From Sphingomonas sp. DG1-23 (GTDB lineage Bacteria > Pseudomonadota > Alphaproteobacteria > Sphingomonadales > Sphingomonadaceae): a DNA stretch of 64,000 bases. Below the pieces are notes generated by a model that was given only the letters and a program-made list of their open reading frames with translations, searched no databases and was not told the DNA's origin. The position numbers and the translations under genes are program-made. Numbering within the stretch: position 1 is the stretch's first letter; the number at the start of each line of letters is the position of its first letter. Below are positions 34,071 through 42,248 of this stretch, in pieces. The DNA lies in assembly GCF_030730875.1 (NCBI RefSeq), contig NZ_JAVAMA010000009.1, positions 175,244 through 239,243 on the forward strand, written 5' to 3'.

Positions 34071-34961
34071 TCAGACGCCCTCGCGGATGAGCATGCCGCT
34101 CTGGCCGGCAACGCTGACCTCGAAGCGGAACAGGTCGCCGGCATGGGGCTCCTTGCCGAGATCGGCGGGGGCGAGGTGCTTGTTGGCGGTGGTGGCGAAG
34201 ACGGTCTTCAGGTCCGGGCCCCCGAACGCGATCTTGGTGATCGCGCTGACCGGGAACTTGACCGTCTCGAGCAGCTCGCCTTCGGGCGAATAGCGGCGCA
34301 CGCCCCAGCCATTATACAGGCCGACCCAGATGCAGCCTTCGCTGTCGACGGTCGGGCCGTCGGGATGGCCTTCCGCGTTGGGGATGCGGACGAATTCGCG
34401 GCGATTGGCCAAGCTGCCGTCCCCGGCGATGTCGCAGGCATAGATCACGCCGACGAGCGTATCGACATGGTAGAGCGTCTTGCCGTCGGGCGAGACCGCG
34501 GGGCCGTTGGTGATCGCGACGTGCGGGCTCACCGCGACGCAGCTGCCGTCGCTGCCGAGGCGGTAGATCGCGCCGGTGATGTCGCTCTCGCCATCGTCCA
34601 TGCTGCCGAACCACAAGCGGCCCTGCGGATCGACGGTGGCGTCGTTGAGACGGTTGCCGGGCTTTTCGGGCTCGGGCGCGCAGATATGGGTGAAGCTGCC
34701 GTCGCGCTCGTCGAACTTGCTGAGACCGGTCTGGAGCCCGGCGACGAAGCCGCCGCTTTCGATCGGCAGGATGAAGCCGACCTGGCCGGGGGCGTCCCAA
34801 CTGCGCGTCGCGCCGTTCGCCGGATCGTAGCGGTGGATCTTGTGGCTCTTGATGTCGACGAACCAGAGCGCCTGATCGCGCTCGACCCAGACCGGGCCCT
34901 CGCCGAGCGGCGCCCCGAGCTGCCAGATGCTGACCGGCTCGGAAATCGCCACCTTGCTCAT
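34071..34961 (-). CDS. xylC: Sugar lactonase, SMP-30/gluconolactonase family (probable xylonolactonase)
   Basis: 296 residues of the six-bladed SMP-30 propeller. It hydrolyses the lactone made by XylB to D-xylonate. Conserved stretches are LGEGPVWVERDQALWFVDIKSHKIHRYDP (metal-ligand Glu), NRLNDATVDPQGRLWFGSMDDGE (metal-ligand Asn), ITNGPAVSPDGKTLYHVDTL and HPDGPTVDSEGCIWVGL (Asp ligand), which follow Caulobacter XylC. Start and upstream xylB stop are one base apart, so the two are coupled. An L-arabinonolactonase role is possible because family members overlap in specificity, but the operon with XylB and XylX favours xylose. Confidence 0.9.
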   Translation of the reverse strand: MSKVAISEPVSIWQLGAPLGEGPVWVERDQALWFVDIKSHKIHRYDPANGATRSWDAPGQVGFILPIESGGFVAGLQTGLSKFDERDGSFTHICAPEPEKPGNRLNDATVDPQGRLWFGSMDDGESDITGAIYRLGSDGSCVAVSPHVAITNGPAVSPDGKTLYHVDTLVGVIYACDIAGDGSLANRREFVRIPNAEGHPDGPTVDSEGCIWVGLYNGWGVRRYSPEGELLETVKFPVSAITKIAFGGPDLKTVFATTANKHLAPADLGKEPHAGDLFRFEVSVAGQSGMLIREGV

Positions 34962-34962
34962 C

Positions 34963-35760
34963 TTATCGCCACCCTGCGTCCACGAAATATTCGTGGCCCG
35001 TTACCAGCCGGGCGTCGTCCGAGGCAAGGAACAAAGCCATCGCGGCGATGTCGTCGGGGACGAGGCGGCCCTTGAGGCATTGCGCCGCGACGATCTCGGC
35101 CTCGCCCTCGGGGGTGTACCATTTCATCTGGCGCGGCGTCTTGACGTTGCCGGGGACGATGCAGACCGAGCGGATATTGTGCGGGCCTAGCTCGCGCGCG
35201 AAGCTGCGGGTGAGGCCTTCGATACCGGCCTTGCAGGTCTGGTAGAGGGTGAGCTCCTCGAGCGCGAGGTGCCACGAGATCGAGCCGAGATTGACGATCA
35301 CCCCGCCGCCCTGCGCCTTCATGCCGGGAACCACCGATTGCGCGGCGAAGAACAGGTGGCGCAGGTTCACGGCGATGCGGTTGTCCCAATATTCGGGAGT
35401 GACCTGGTCGATCGTGTGACGATCGTCGTTGGCGGCGTTGTTGATCAGAATGTCGAACGCGCCATGCTCCTCGATCAAAGCGGTGATCGCGGACTGGACG
35501 GCGGCGACGTCGGTGAGATCGAGGCGCTGAAATACCGGGACGATCTCGGCACCTTTCAGGCTCTCGACCAAGGCCGTTGAATCTTCCTCGGCAATGTCGA
35601 AGAAGGTGACGCGCGCGCCCTGGCGGACGAAACCCTCGACCATGCCGGCGCCGATGCCCGAGCCGCCGCCGGTGACGAGCACGCGCTTGCCGCGGAGGCT
35701 GGGATAGGTGGCCCGCTGATCGCGTGCGAGCGGCGCCTGGTTGGGATCAGCTTCGAACAT
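34963..35760 (-). CDS. xylB: D-xylose 1-dehydrogenase, short-chain dehydrogenase family
   Basis: About 265 residues. It oxidises D-xylose to xylonolactone with NAD+. The Rossmann motif VLVTGGGSGIGAG lies near residue 30. NNAANDDRHTIDQVTPEYWDNRIAVNLRH, GSISWHLALEELTLYQTCKAG (catalytic Ser, Tyr and Lys) and VPGNVKTPRQMKWYTPEGEAEIVAAQCLKGRLVP closely match the Caulobacter enzyme. The frame can start at 35811, but the family aligns from YPSLRGKR onwards, so ATG 35760 is preferred; neither has a strong ribosome site. It is the middle gene of the xylX-xylB-xylC unit controlled by the operator at 37003. Confidence 0.92.
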   Translation of the reverse strand: MFEADPNQAPLARDQRATYPSLRGKRVLVTGGGSGIGAGMVEGFVRQGARVTFFDIAEEDSTALVESLKGAEIVPVFQRLDLTDVAAVQSAITALIEEHGAFDILINNAANDDRHTIDQVTPEYWDNRIAVNLRHLFFAAQSVVPGMKAQGGGVIVNLGSISWHLALEELTLYQTCKAGIEGLTRSFARELGPHNIRSVCIVPGNVKTPRQMKWYTPEGEAEIVAAQCLKGRLVPDDIAAMALFLASDDARLVTGHEYFVDAGWR

Positions 35761-35847
35761 GGAGCAAGCGGGTTCCTGAGAGCGCGCGGAGCGCGTGAGC
35801 ATGGTTGCCATGAAAGTAGGGAATCGATTCGCTAATGAAAGGAGTTT

Positions 35848-36981
35848 TCACCCGAGCAAGCCGCGTGCGGCGAGATTGCGCATCAGATCGCGGATCCCGA
35901 ATTCCCACGGCGCGGCCGCCTTCGAAGTGGTGACGCGGTTGACCAATGCGCCGAGCTTCGGCGTGGCGATGCGAACCACATCGCCTTGCTTGTGCGTGAA
36001 ACCGCGGCCCGGATGGTCGCGATCCTGCACCGGCGCAAAGAGAGTGCCGAGGAAGAGGGCGAAGCCGTCGGGATATTGGTGCTCGCTCAGCGCCTGGCGG
36101 ACGAGATCGGTGGGGTCGCGGCTGATCTCGCTCATCTTGTTGGTACCGGCGAGCGTATAGCCCTCGGGCCCGGTGATCGCGAGGTCGACCACTGCCGAGC
36201 GGACGTCGTCCATCGTGAAATGCGCGTCAAACAGCCGGATGAAGGGGCCCAGCGCGGTCGAGGCGTTGTTGTCCTTGGCCTTGCCGAGCAGCAATGCGCT
36301 GCGACCCTCGAAATCGCGCAGGTTCACGTCGTTGCCGAGCGTCGCACCGCGCGGATTTCCGTGGCGATCGACGAGCAGCACGACTTCGGGCTCGGGATTG
36401 TTCCAGTCGCTGTCCGAGCGGATGCCGACATCGTCGCCCCAGCCGACTGCGGAAAGCACCGGGGCCTTGGTGAACACCTCGGCATCGGGACCGATCGCGA
36501 CTTCGAGATATTGCGACCACATGCCGGCGTCGATCAACGCCGCCTTGAGGCTCGCCGCCTCGGCGCTGCCCGGGACGACTGCGCGGATGCCCGAGCCGAC
36601 CCTTGCCTCGAGGTCGCCGCGGATCTCGGCGGCCTTGTCGGCATCGCCGCGGGCACGCTCCTCGATCACGCGTTCGATCGCCGAGAGCGCGAAGGTGACG
36701 CCGCAGGCCTTGATCACCTGAAGATCGACCGGAGCGAGCAGGCGCGGGGCGGCTGGCGTGCCGAGTATCTCGACCGCACAGATCCGTGGGCCGGTGACGC
36801 TTGCGATATCGTCGCGTTCGAGAAGGTCTGCGACGGTGGGCGCGGTGCCCGAGACGTCGAGAACTTCGCCACCGCGAATCAATACCGGAGTGGGGCCGGC
36901 ATCGAGCAGCATGCGGCCGACCAGCATGGCCTGCGCATGATCGGCGGGCAGCAATTCAACTATAGACGCTTCCAAGATCAC
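35848..36981 (-). CDS. xylX: 2-keto-3-deoxy-D-xylonate dehydratase, FAH family
   Basis: 377 residues of the fumarylacetoacetate-hydrolase fold. It converts 2-keto-3-deoxyxylonate to 2-oxoglutarate semialdehyde. Diagnostic segments shared with Caulobacter XylX are LLAPVDLQVIKACGVTFALSAIERVIEERARGD, MWSQYLEVAIGPDAEVFTKAPVLSAVGWGDDVG, WNNPEPEVVLLVDRHG, LGNDVNLRDFEGRSALLLGKAKDNNAS and QYPDGFALFLGTLFAPVQDRDHPGRGFTHK. The acidic metal ligands fall in NNPEPEV. The frame reaches an ATG at 37017, but that overlaps the LacI operator. GTG 36981, after CAGGGCGA, is the better start. It is the first gene of the operon. Confidence 0.92.
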   Translation of the reverse strand: MILEASIVELLPADHAQAMLVGRMLLDAGPTPVLIRGGEVLDVSGTAPTVADLLERDDIASVTGPRICAVEILGTPAAPRLLAPVDLQVIKACGVTFALSAIERVIEERARGDADKAAEIRGDLEARVGSGIRAVVPGSAEAASLKAALIDAGMWSQYLEVAIGPDAEVFTKAPVLSAVGWGDDVGIRSDSDWNNPEPEVVLLVDRHGNPRGATLGNDVNLRDFEGRSALLLGKAKDNNASTALGPFIRLFDAHFTMDDVRSAVVDLAITGPEGYTLAGTNKMSEISRDPTDLVRQALSEHQYPDGFALFLGTLFAPVQDRDHPGRGFTHKQGDVVRIATPKLGALVNRVTTSKAAAPWEFGIRDLMRNLAARGLLG

Positions 36982-37002
36982 TCGCCCTGACGGTTCTGGT
37001 TC

Positions 37003-37016
37003 TGATAGCGCTACCA
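37003..37016. promoter_or_regulatory. LacI-type operator upstream of xylX-xylB-xylC
   Basis: TGATAGCGCTACCA matches the 6983 palindrome at 13 of 14 positions. It is 22 bp before the GTG start of xylX, placing the xylose-oxidation operon in the same probable regulon as the xylanases, about 14 kb from the LacI gene. Confidence 0.8.
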
Positions 37017-37226
37017 TTGGGTCGCGACGGGAGCGCTGTCAAGCCGGGGACCGCCGCTGGAGGCGTAGAAAATCATACAAATCGCCTGCGCCGCTTCGCG
37101 CAAGGGGTGCTATTGATAGTGACTAGCAACATTGTTGATCCTATTGCTTGGGCGAATCGATGCGACGGCGAGTTCGGGAGCGCGAACACGCCGCGGCATC
37201 GCTGGGCAACATATTCGGAGGACGCA

Positions 37227-37853
37227 ATGAAGCGACTGATATTGGCGGCGCTGATGCTGGGTGCGTGCGGCGCAGCCCAGGCCCATGAGGTGTGGATCGA
37301 GCGCGACGGCAACGGCGCTGCGCGCATCTATCTGGGCGAGCCCGGCGATGTGCTCCCCGAGGGCGGCGATCCCGAATTCGCCAAATTGACGGCACCGAAG
37401 CTGCTGGCAGGCGCCGACGCGGCGATGGTGCGCAAGGCCGGCTATCTCGAGGTCAAGACACCTGCGGGCGACGTGCGGGCGTGGGACGACAATGTCTTCG
37501 CGCCCTGGGATTCCGAGGGAAAGAAAGAAGGCGTGGTCTATTATGCCCGCGCCGGGCGCAACGATCCGCGCGCGCTGCTGCCGTTCGAGATCGTGCCCGC
37601 CACTGCCGGGGCGAGCCGCTTCGTGGTGATACGCGACGGCAAGCCGGTCGCGGGGGCCAAGGTCGTGGTGATCACGCCGGAGAAATGGTCGAAGACGATG
37701 GTCGCCGATGCTGCCGGCGCGCTTGAGGTCCCGGTGCGCGAGAAGGGGCGCTACATCCTGTCGGCAACGCAGAAGGAAGGCGCGGCGACGCTGCCCGGCG
37801 GGGCCGTGGATGCCGTGCACCGGATCACCACGACGACGTTCGTGGCGGGGTGA
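37227..37853 (+). CDS. DUF4198-type secreted protein (NikM-like)
   Basis: 208 residues. A signal peptide (MKRLILAALMLGACGAAQA) is followed directly by HEVWIERDGNGAARIYLGEPGD, the N-terminal His motif of DUF4198 proteins, which are related to periplasmic nickel/cobalt-uptake components. The C-terminal Ig-like half reads GKPVAGAKVVVITPEKWSKTMVADAAGALEVPVREKGRYILSA. Members often accompany TonB receptors for metals, but no receptor or transporter is adjacent here. Start ATG 37227 follows CGGAGGAC. Upstream lies an 11-bp palindrome CAACATTGTTG at about 37126 that could be a regulator site. The ligand is unproven. Confidence 0.78.
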   Translation: MKRLILAALMLGACGAAQAHEVWIERDGNGAARIYLGEPGDVLPEGGDPEFAKLTAPKLLAGADAAMVRKAGYLEVKTPAGDVRAWDDNVFAPWDSEGKKEGVVYYARAGRNDPRALLPFEIVPATAGASRFVVIRDGKPVAGAKVVVITPEKWSKTMVADAAGALEVPVREKGRYILSATQKEGAATLPGGAVDAVHRITTTTFVAG

Positions 37854-37898
37854 GAGCAGGGCAGGATTCTCTGCCTCAGCCGGAATGTTTGGCTCTTT

Positions 37899-38065
37899 CG
37901 TCATCCCGGATGTCAGGCTTTCCCGGACAACCGAAGGTTTTACGCCGGAAAGCCTTGCAGTCCGGGATCCACCGCCCCCCCGGATACGCGCCTCACGGTC
38001 GATCCCGGACAGCTCGATCTTCTATCCAAATCAGAGATTTGGATAAAACCGGCTTTCGGGATGAC
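37899..38065. repeat. Palindromic repeat cluster, GTCATCCCGG type
   Basis: CGTCATCCCGGATG at the left end and TTTCGGGATGAC at the right end are inverted. Inside are TCCCGGAC copies and a perfect hairpin TATCCAAATC-AGA-GATTTGGATA (38023-38045). It lies between the convergent DUF4198 and thymidylate kinase genes. The ATCCCGG/CCGGGAT element recurs at 9271-9288, so this is probably a dispersed family of short non-coding repeats. Confidence 0.65.
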
Positions 38066-38067
38066 AG

Positions 38068-38715
38068 TCATTTTCGGGCCGCTCGCCACATTTCGATCGC
38101 GTCGATCGCCCGCGCGCGGACCTCGTCCGGCGTGCCGAGCGCGTCGATCACGACATGCCGCGCGGGGGTCTTTGCGGCCTGATCGAGAAAGGACTGGCGG
38201 ATGCGGCGGTGGAAATCCAGATCGAGGGTCTCGAAGCGGCCCTCGTCGATCGCGCCGGCGCTGAGCCGCTGCCGGCTCCGCGCGAGGCCGATCTCGGGGT
38301 CGAGATCGAGGATCACGACCAGATCGGGCCAGACGTCGCCGACCGCTTCCTTGTGGAGATGGCGGATATAGCTTTCGGACATGCCGCGGCCGGCGCCCTG
38401 ATAGGCGATGGTCGATCCGACATAGCGATCCGACACCACCGAGATGCCGCGCTCGAGCGTGGGCAGGATGATACGCCGGACATGCTCGACGCGCGCCGCG
38501 GTCATCATCAGCAATTCGGATTGCTGATCCCACGCATGGTCGGCGCCCGACAGCAGCAGCGACCGGATTTTCTCGCCCTGCGGGGTGCCCCCGGGCTCGC
38601 GCGTGGCGATCGCGGGAGCGCCGCTATCGGCGAGATGCGCGACGATGCCGGCCACCATGCCCGACTTGCCGGATCCGTCGACTCCCTCGACTGCGAAGAA
38701 GGAAGCTTTGTGCAT
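38068..38715 (-). CDS. tmk: Thymidylate kinase
   Basis: 215 residues. It phosphorylates dTMP to dTDP. The P-loop is [10 protein letters not shown] near residues 9-18, [17 protein letters not shown] is the DR(Y/H) substrate motif, and [20 protein letters not shown] carries the LID-approach helix. The sequence is recognisable but atypical (GKSGM where most have GKST), so it may be a second or diverged copy. A diverged specificity for another nucleoside monophosphate cannot be excluded. The holB-type neighbour often found after tmk is absent. It lies between a repeat cluster and the GGDEF-EAL gene. Confidence 0.83.
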   Translation of the reverse strand: MHKASFFAVEGVDGSGKSGMVAGIVAHLADSGAPAIATREPGGTPQGEKIRSLLLSGADHAWDQQSELLMMTAARVEHVRRIILPTLERGISVVSDRYVGSTIAYQGAGRGMSESYIRHLHKEAVGDVWPDLVVILDLDPEIGLARSRQRLSAGAIDEGRFETLDLDFHRRIRQSFLDQAAKTPARHVVIDALGTPDEVRARAIDAIEMWRAARK

Positions 38716-38745
38716 GCGCCCGCCTTAGCAGGGCGGCGCGCGATG

Positions 38746-40350
38746 TCACGGCGTGGCGCGGCGGATCGCGTGCGGCGCGTCGGGCGCTTCCGCGGCGTTG
38801 AGGCCGAGATAATGCGCCGCGCACGCCATTTCGAGCGCCTCTCCGGCCTCGACCGCGCGGCTGTAGAGGAATCCCTGGCCGTATTCGCACCCGAGGCGAG
38901 TGAGCAGCTCGGCATTCTCGCCGGTCTCGATGCCTTCGGCGGTGACGGGGAGGCCGAGGCCTTCGCTGAGGCTCAGGATCGCGCGGACGATCTGGCCGTT
39001 CTCGTCGTCGCGCATATTCTGGACGAAGCCGCGATCGATCTTGATCCGGTTGAACTGCAACTCGCGCAGATGCTTGAGGCTGGCATAGCCGGTGCCGAAA
39101 TCGTCGAGCGCGATCTGAATGCCGGCGCTGCGCAGCGAAACCAGAATGACGCGCGCGGCCTCGATGTCCTGGACGAGGCGGGTCTCGGTGATCTCGACGA
39201 TCAGGCGTCCGGGAGCGAAGCCGGTGCTGCACAGCACCTGGAGAATGCGCTGGGGCAGCCACGGATCGTTGAGCTGGAGCGGCGAGATGTTGACCGACAA
39301 AGTGAGATGCTGCGGCCATTGCCGCGCTTCGATACAGGCGCGGCGCAGCACCGCGAAGCCGAGGTCCTGGATCATCCCCGCATCCTCGGCGATCGGGATG
39401 AACAGATCGGGCGCGATCAGGCCGCGGGTCGGATGATTCCAGCGGGCAAGGGCTTCGAAGCCGATCATCTCGCCCGAAGCGAGCGCGACGATCGGCTGGA
39501 AATAAGGGACGAACTCGCCGCGATGGATGCCGGCGTGCATGTCGAGCTCGAGCTGGGCGCGTTCGCCCATTTCGGCCTCGATCTCGGCGGCGAAGACGCA
39601 ATAGCTCGAACGGCCCGATTTCTTGGCGCGGTACATCGCGAAGTCGGCGGCGCGCAGCATCTCTTCGGCTTCGGATCCGCCGGGGGGGCAGGTGACGAGG
39701 CCGATCGAGGCGCTGACTTCAGCGAGCCCGCCGCGCAGCTGGACGGGCCTCGCGACGAGGGCGAGGAGCGCCTCGGCCGTCTCGATCGGGATTTGCGACC
39801 CTGCCGGATGCTCGAGCACGCAGGCGAATTCGTCGCCGCCGAGCCGCGCGACCAATCCGGTTGCGCCGATCTGCTGCTCGATCCGGCGGGCGATGGTGAC
39901 CAGAACCGCGTCGCCGCCTTCATGGCCGTAGGTGTCGTTGACCGGCTTGAAGCGATCGAGATCGAGCATGAACAGGCTGATCTCGGTCCCGAGCCTGATC
40001 GCGGCGCCGCGCGTGGCGATATGCGCGACCAGAGCGCGGCGATTGACGAGACCGGTGAGCGAATCGAACCGGGCGAGCTGGTTGGCTTCACTCTCCGCGC
40101 GACGACGGCGGCGCAACTCGCGCCGCAGCCCGCGGGTCCGGCCGACGAGCAGCACCATGTAGAGCAAGCCGGCGATGCAGAAGGCCGGGAACAGTTCGTC
40201 GAGCTGCCAGTGCTCGTGCCGGGTGGCGAAGGCCTGCAGGCGTTCGCTCAGATCGAACAGCGCGCCGAGCAGCAGCATCGCCGCCACGGGCGCGACGATG
40301 AGCAGGTAATCCCGATAGCTGACGAACAAGCGACGCAGCCGGCCCTTCAT
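38746..40350 (-). CDS. Membrane GGDEF-EAL protein (cyclic-di-GMP turnover)
   Basis: 534 residues. Two membrane helices (LLIVAPVAAMLLLGALF and LFPAFCIAGLLYMVLLVG) at residues about 16-70 precede a diguanylate cyclase domain with intact RLGGDEFACVLE and a phosphodiesterase domain with intact GFEALARWNHP, SVNISPLQL, IVEITETRL, DDFGTGYASLKHL and VTAEGIET. Both active sites look complete, so the net direction cannot be predicted. Start ATG 40350 follows GGGAG. It borders the flagellar cluster and has a CTCCTATAAAG box 36 bp upstream like the flagellar units, which suggests control of motility-to-sessile switching. Confidence 0.9.
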   Translation of the reverse strand: MKGRLRRLFVSYRDYLLIVAPVAAMLLLGALFDLSERLQAFATRHEHWQLDELFPAFCIAGLLYMVLLVGRTRGLRRELRRRRRAESEANQLARFDSLTGLVNRRALVAHIATRGAAIRLGTEISLFMLDLDRFKPVNDTYGHEGGDAVLVTIARRIEQQIGATGLVARLGGDEFACVLEHPAGSQIPIETAEALLALVARPVQLRGGLAEVSASIGLVTCPPGGSEAEEMLRAADFAMYRAKKSGRSSYCVFAAEIEAEMGERAQLELDMHAGIHRGEFVPYFQPIVALASGEMIGFEALARWNHPTRGLIAPDLFIPIAEDAGMIQDLGFAVLRRACIEARQWPQHLTLSVNISPLQLNDPWLPQRILQVLCSTGFAPGRLIVEITETRLVQDIEAARVILVSLRSAGIQIALDDFGTGYASLKHLRELQFNRIKIDRGFVQNMRDDENGQIVRAILSLSEGLGLPVTAEGIETGENAELLTRLGCEYGQGFLYSRAVEAGEALEMACAAHYLGLNAAEAPDAPHAIRRATP

Positions 40351-40385
40351 TGCCCAACTCCCTGCAGCGCAATGCCTCAAACATG

Positions 40386-40396
40386 CTTTATAGGAG
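40386..40396 (-). promoter_or_regulatory. CCTATAA-type promoter box, GGDEF-EAL gene
   Basis: CTCCTATAAAG on the minus strand, 36 bp before the start codon, resembles a -10 element. No TTGACA-like -35 is visible at 16-18 bp spacing; a C-rich CCGCCCA lies about 25 bp upstream instead. Confidence 0.5.
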
Positions 40397-40429
40397 ATTA
40401 TTCAGAGTGTTGGGCGGATGGGCCGGGCT

Positions 40430-41545
40430 TCAGGGGAAGATGGCGCTGACCAGTGCGGCGAGTCGGGACGGATCGCAATCGTCGAGCACGACCTCGAGTT
40501 CGGGATTGCTGCTATAGCCGATCATCCGCCCCTCGCGATCGGACCCGACGGAGAGCAGCCGCCAGCCGGCTTCCTCGCGCAGCGCCGCGAGGCTGCCCGA
40601 AGAGGGGAGGCGATCGGGATCGACGATCACCACCGCCTGGCCCGGAAGTCCGCCGCCCAGCGTGGCGCGACAGACCTTCAGCCCGAAGGCGCGGGGGCCC
40701 GCGGCATGCGGCGCCTCGGCCTTTTCGGAGGTGGGCGTGTCGGCAATCAGCCCCTGCGCGAGCGGCGCGCCGAGCACGGGAACCAGCCGGATCGATACCG
40801 CGCCGCTCACCGGAAGCGGCGCCACGACCGGCGCGGCGACGGCGTCTCCGGCCTGCAGCGCGGCCGAAATCTCGGCGATCCGGGCGCGGGTGCGCTCGTG
40901 GCGGGCGGCAGGGCTGGCGATATAAGCGAGGAAAGCGTCGAGCCCGCCGGCGGCGTGCAGCCCCGCGATATGATCGCGGAGCTCGGCCTCATCGGCGACG
41001 CGGAGAAGCTGGTACAATGCGTGTCGTGTCGCGGCATTCCAGCGATCGAACGTTTTCTGGGCGTTTTCGATGCGTGACAAATTGACCGGGGCGAGACCGT
41101 AGTCGCGCTCGATCGCGGCGATGGTCAGCGCGGGATCGCCGGTGCGGCGCGCGCGGAGCGCCGCTGCGAGCAATACCGCGAAGCGTTCCTCGGCGAGATC
41201 GACGGGCGCGCCGTCGAGAAAGGGCTCGGCCCACAGGCCGATATCGAAGCCCGGCGCGTCGACGTCGAGCAGCAGATCGGCGGGGGCGATGTTCAGCGCC
41301 GCGGCGATGCGGCGCAACTCCTCGGGCCGCGGCACGACTTCGCCGCGCTCGATCTTGGACAGGCGGATATAGGGAATGTCGGGAAGGAGCGACGCGAGGC
41401 GGAGCAGCCTGGCATGGCCGGCGGCATGCCGCTGCTCGCGCATTCGATTGGGGAAGACGAAGCAGCGATGCAGATCGACCGGCACCTCGCCGGGCGCTGC
41501 ACGGGCACCGCCCTGCCGCCTTCCGTTCCCCTTTGCCATCGCCAT
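40430..41545 (-). CDS. XRE-type helix-turn-helix regulator with unknown C-terminal domain
   Basis: 371 residues. An XRE helix-turn-helix occupies residues about 30-85 (RLLRLASLLPDIPYIRLSKIERGEVVPRPEELRRIAAALNI), and a second, shorter HTH-like stretch (IERDYGLAPVNLSRIENAQKTFDRW) near 150. The last 150 residues are beta-rich (VSIRLVPVLGAPLAQGLIADTP...GLPGQAVVIVDPDRLP) and vaguely recall the LexA/S24 fold, without a visible catalytic Ser-Lys pair. It has a very good ribosome site, GGAGGATCGAC. The position between GGDEF-EAL and the sigma factor suggests a regulator of motility genes. No exact family is recognised. Confidence 0.72.
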   Translation of the reverse strand: MAMAKGNGRRQGGARAAPGEVPVDLHRCFVFPNRMREQRHAAGHARLLRLASLLPDIPYIRLSKIERGEVVPRPEELRRIAAALNIAPADLLLDVDAPGFDIGLWAEPFLDGAPVDLAEERFAVLLAAALRARRTGDPALTIAAIERDYGLAPVNLSRIENAQKTFDRWNAATRHALYQLLRVADEAELRDHIAGLHAAGGLDAFLAYIASPAARHERTRARIAEISAALQAGDAVAAPVVAPLPVSGAVSIRLVPVLGAPLAQGLIADTPTSEKAEAPHAAGPRAFGLKVCRATLGGGLPGQAVVIVDPDRLPSSGSLAALREEAGWRLLSVGSDREGRMIGYSSNPELEVVLDDCDPSRLAALVSAIFP

Positions 41546-41619
41546 GTCGATCCTCCGCGGGCTAATGCCGCTTGCGACCTTCATGAAGCGTAACAAGAAT
41601 AATGCAAGGTTAACGCTGC

Positions 41620-41635
41620 ATCCTTTAATAGAATG
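41620..41635. promoter_or_regulatory. CCTATAA-related box upstream of the XRE gene
   Basis: ATCCTTTAATAGAATG (plus strand; CATTCTATTAAAGGAT on the minus) resembles the boxes at 55518 and 59274 and lies 75 bp before the XRE gene start. TTAA elements occur at both ends of the preceding 20 bp (TTAACGCTGCATCCTTTAA). It is the weakest and least clearly oriented member of the set. Confidence 0.35.
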
Positions 41636-41667
41636 AGCGTCCCGTTTAGTGGAACTGGCATCCAAAC

Positions 41668-42183
41668 TTAATGGAGCGAACGTTCCTGCCGCTGGGCGAG
41701 CAATGCACAAGGGCCCGACGGATCGAGCGCGACGATCGCGAGCAAGGGGGCGCTGCCGGTCACCTGACGCAGCAGCCAGCCCGATGCGGATGGAGCGGGG
41801 TGATCGGGCGCGAAGGCGACGCCGGTGCCGTCGGTGATCACGCCAAAGCCCGCGGGCGGGCTCGGCCAGCGGCCGGCGAGATAGTCGAGCAACTCGGCAG
41901 CGGCTTCCTGAAGGGCGCCCTCCTCGGTGTCGATCGCGCAAAAGCCTTCGGGCGATGCGCTGATCTCGGCGACCTTGGCGAAATCGTCCGAGCGCCACCA
42001 GAGCAAGTGAATGGCGCCGGCGGCATCGGTTTCGAGACCCATGAACAGTCCCGCGCCTTCGGGCAGCAGCGGCTGCGCGTGGCGCGCAACCTCGCGGGCC
42101 AGCGCGGTCAGGCGGCGATTGGGACGCGGCATCATCGCCCAGCCGCCCTGCGTGCCTTCGCTCATCTCGATCTCGCCGTACAT
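41668..42183 (-). CDS. Hypothetical protein in the flagellar cluster
   Basis: 171 residues, cytoplasmic by composition, with an alpha/beta pattern: ALAREVARHAQPLLPEGAGLFMGLETDAAGAIHLLWWRSDDFAKVAEIS, then AAAELLDYLAGRWPSPPAGFGVITDGTGVAF. I recognise no family. It has its own CCTATAA box 25 bp upstream and lies between the XRE regulator and the sigma factor on the same strand, so it is probably regulated with the flagellar genes. It could be a small chaperone or regulator; nothing in the sequence decides this. Confidence 0.65.
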   Translation of the reverse strand: MYGEIEMSEGTQGGWAMMPRPNRRLTALAREVARHAQPLLPEGAGLFMGLETDAAGAIHLLWWRSDDFAKVAEISASPEGFCAIDTEEGALQEAAAELLDYLAGRWPSPPAGFGVITDGTGVAFAPDHPAPSASGWLLRQVTGSAPLLAIVALDPSGPCALLAQRQERSLH

Positions 42184-42207
42184 TGGCCCTCTCCAGCTAT
42201 CTGCCTA

Positions 42208-42218
42208 CATTATAGGAA
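42208..42218 (-). promoter_or_regulatory. CCTATAA-type promoter box, gene 41668-42183
   Basis: TTCCTATAATG on the minus strand, 25 bp before the start, contains TATAAT. ACCACCC begins exactly 25 bp upstream of TATAA, as it does in the flbT promoter; a standard -35 is absent. Confidence 0.55.
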
Positions 42219-42248
42219 GAATACGGATGCGCGGGTGGTCCGGCGAAA

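Noticed and set aside
37017..37227. Longer N-terminus for the DUF4198 protein starting at 37017
   Set aside because: The extension has no ribosome site and would bury the clear signal peptide that begins at 37227 after CGGAGGAC.
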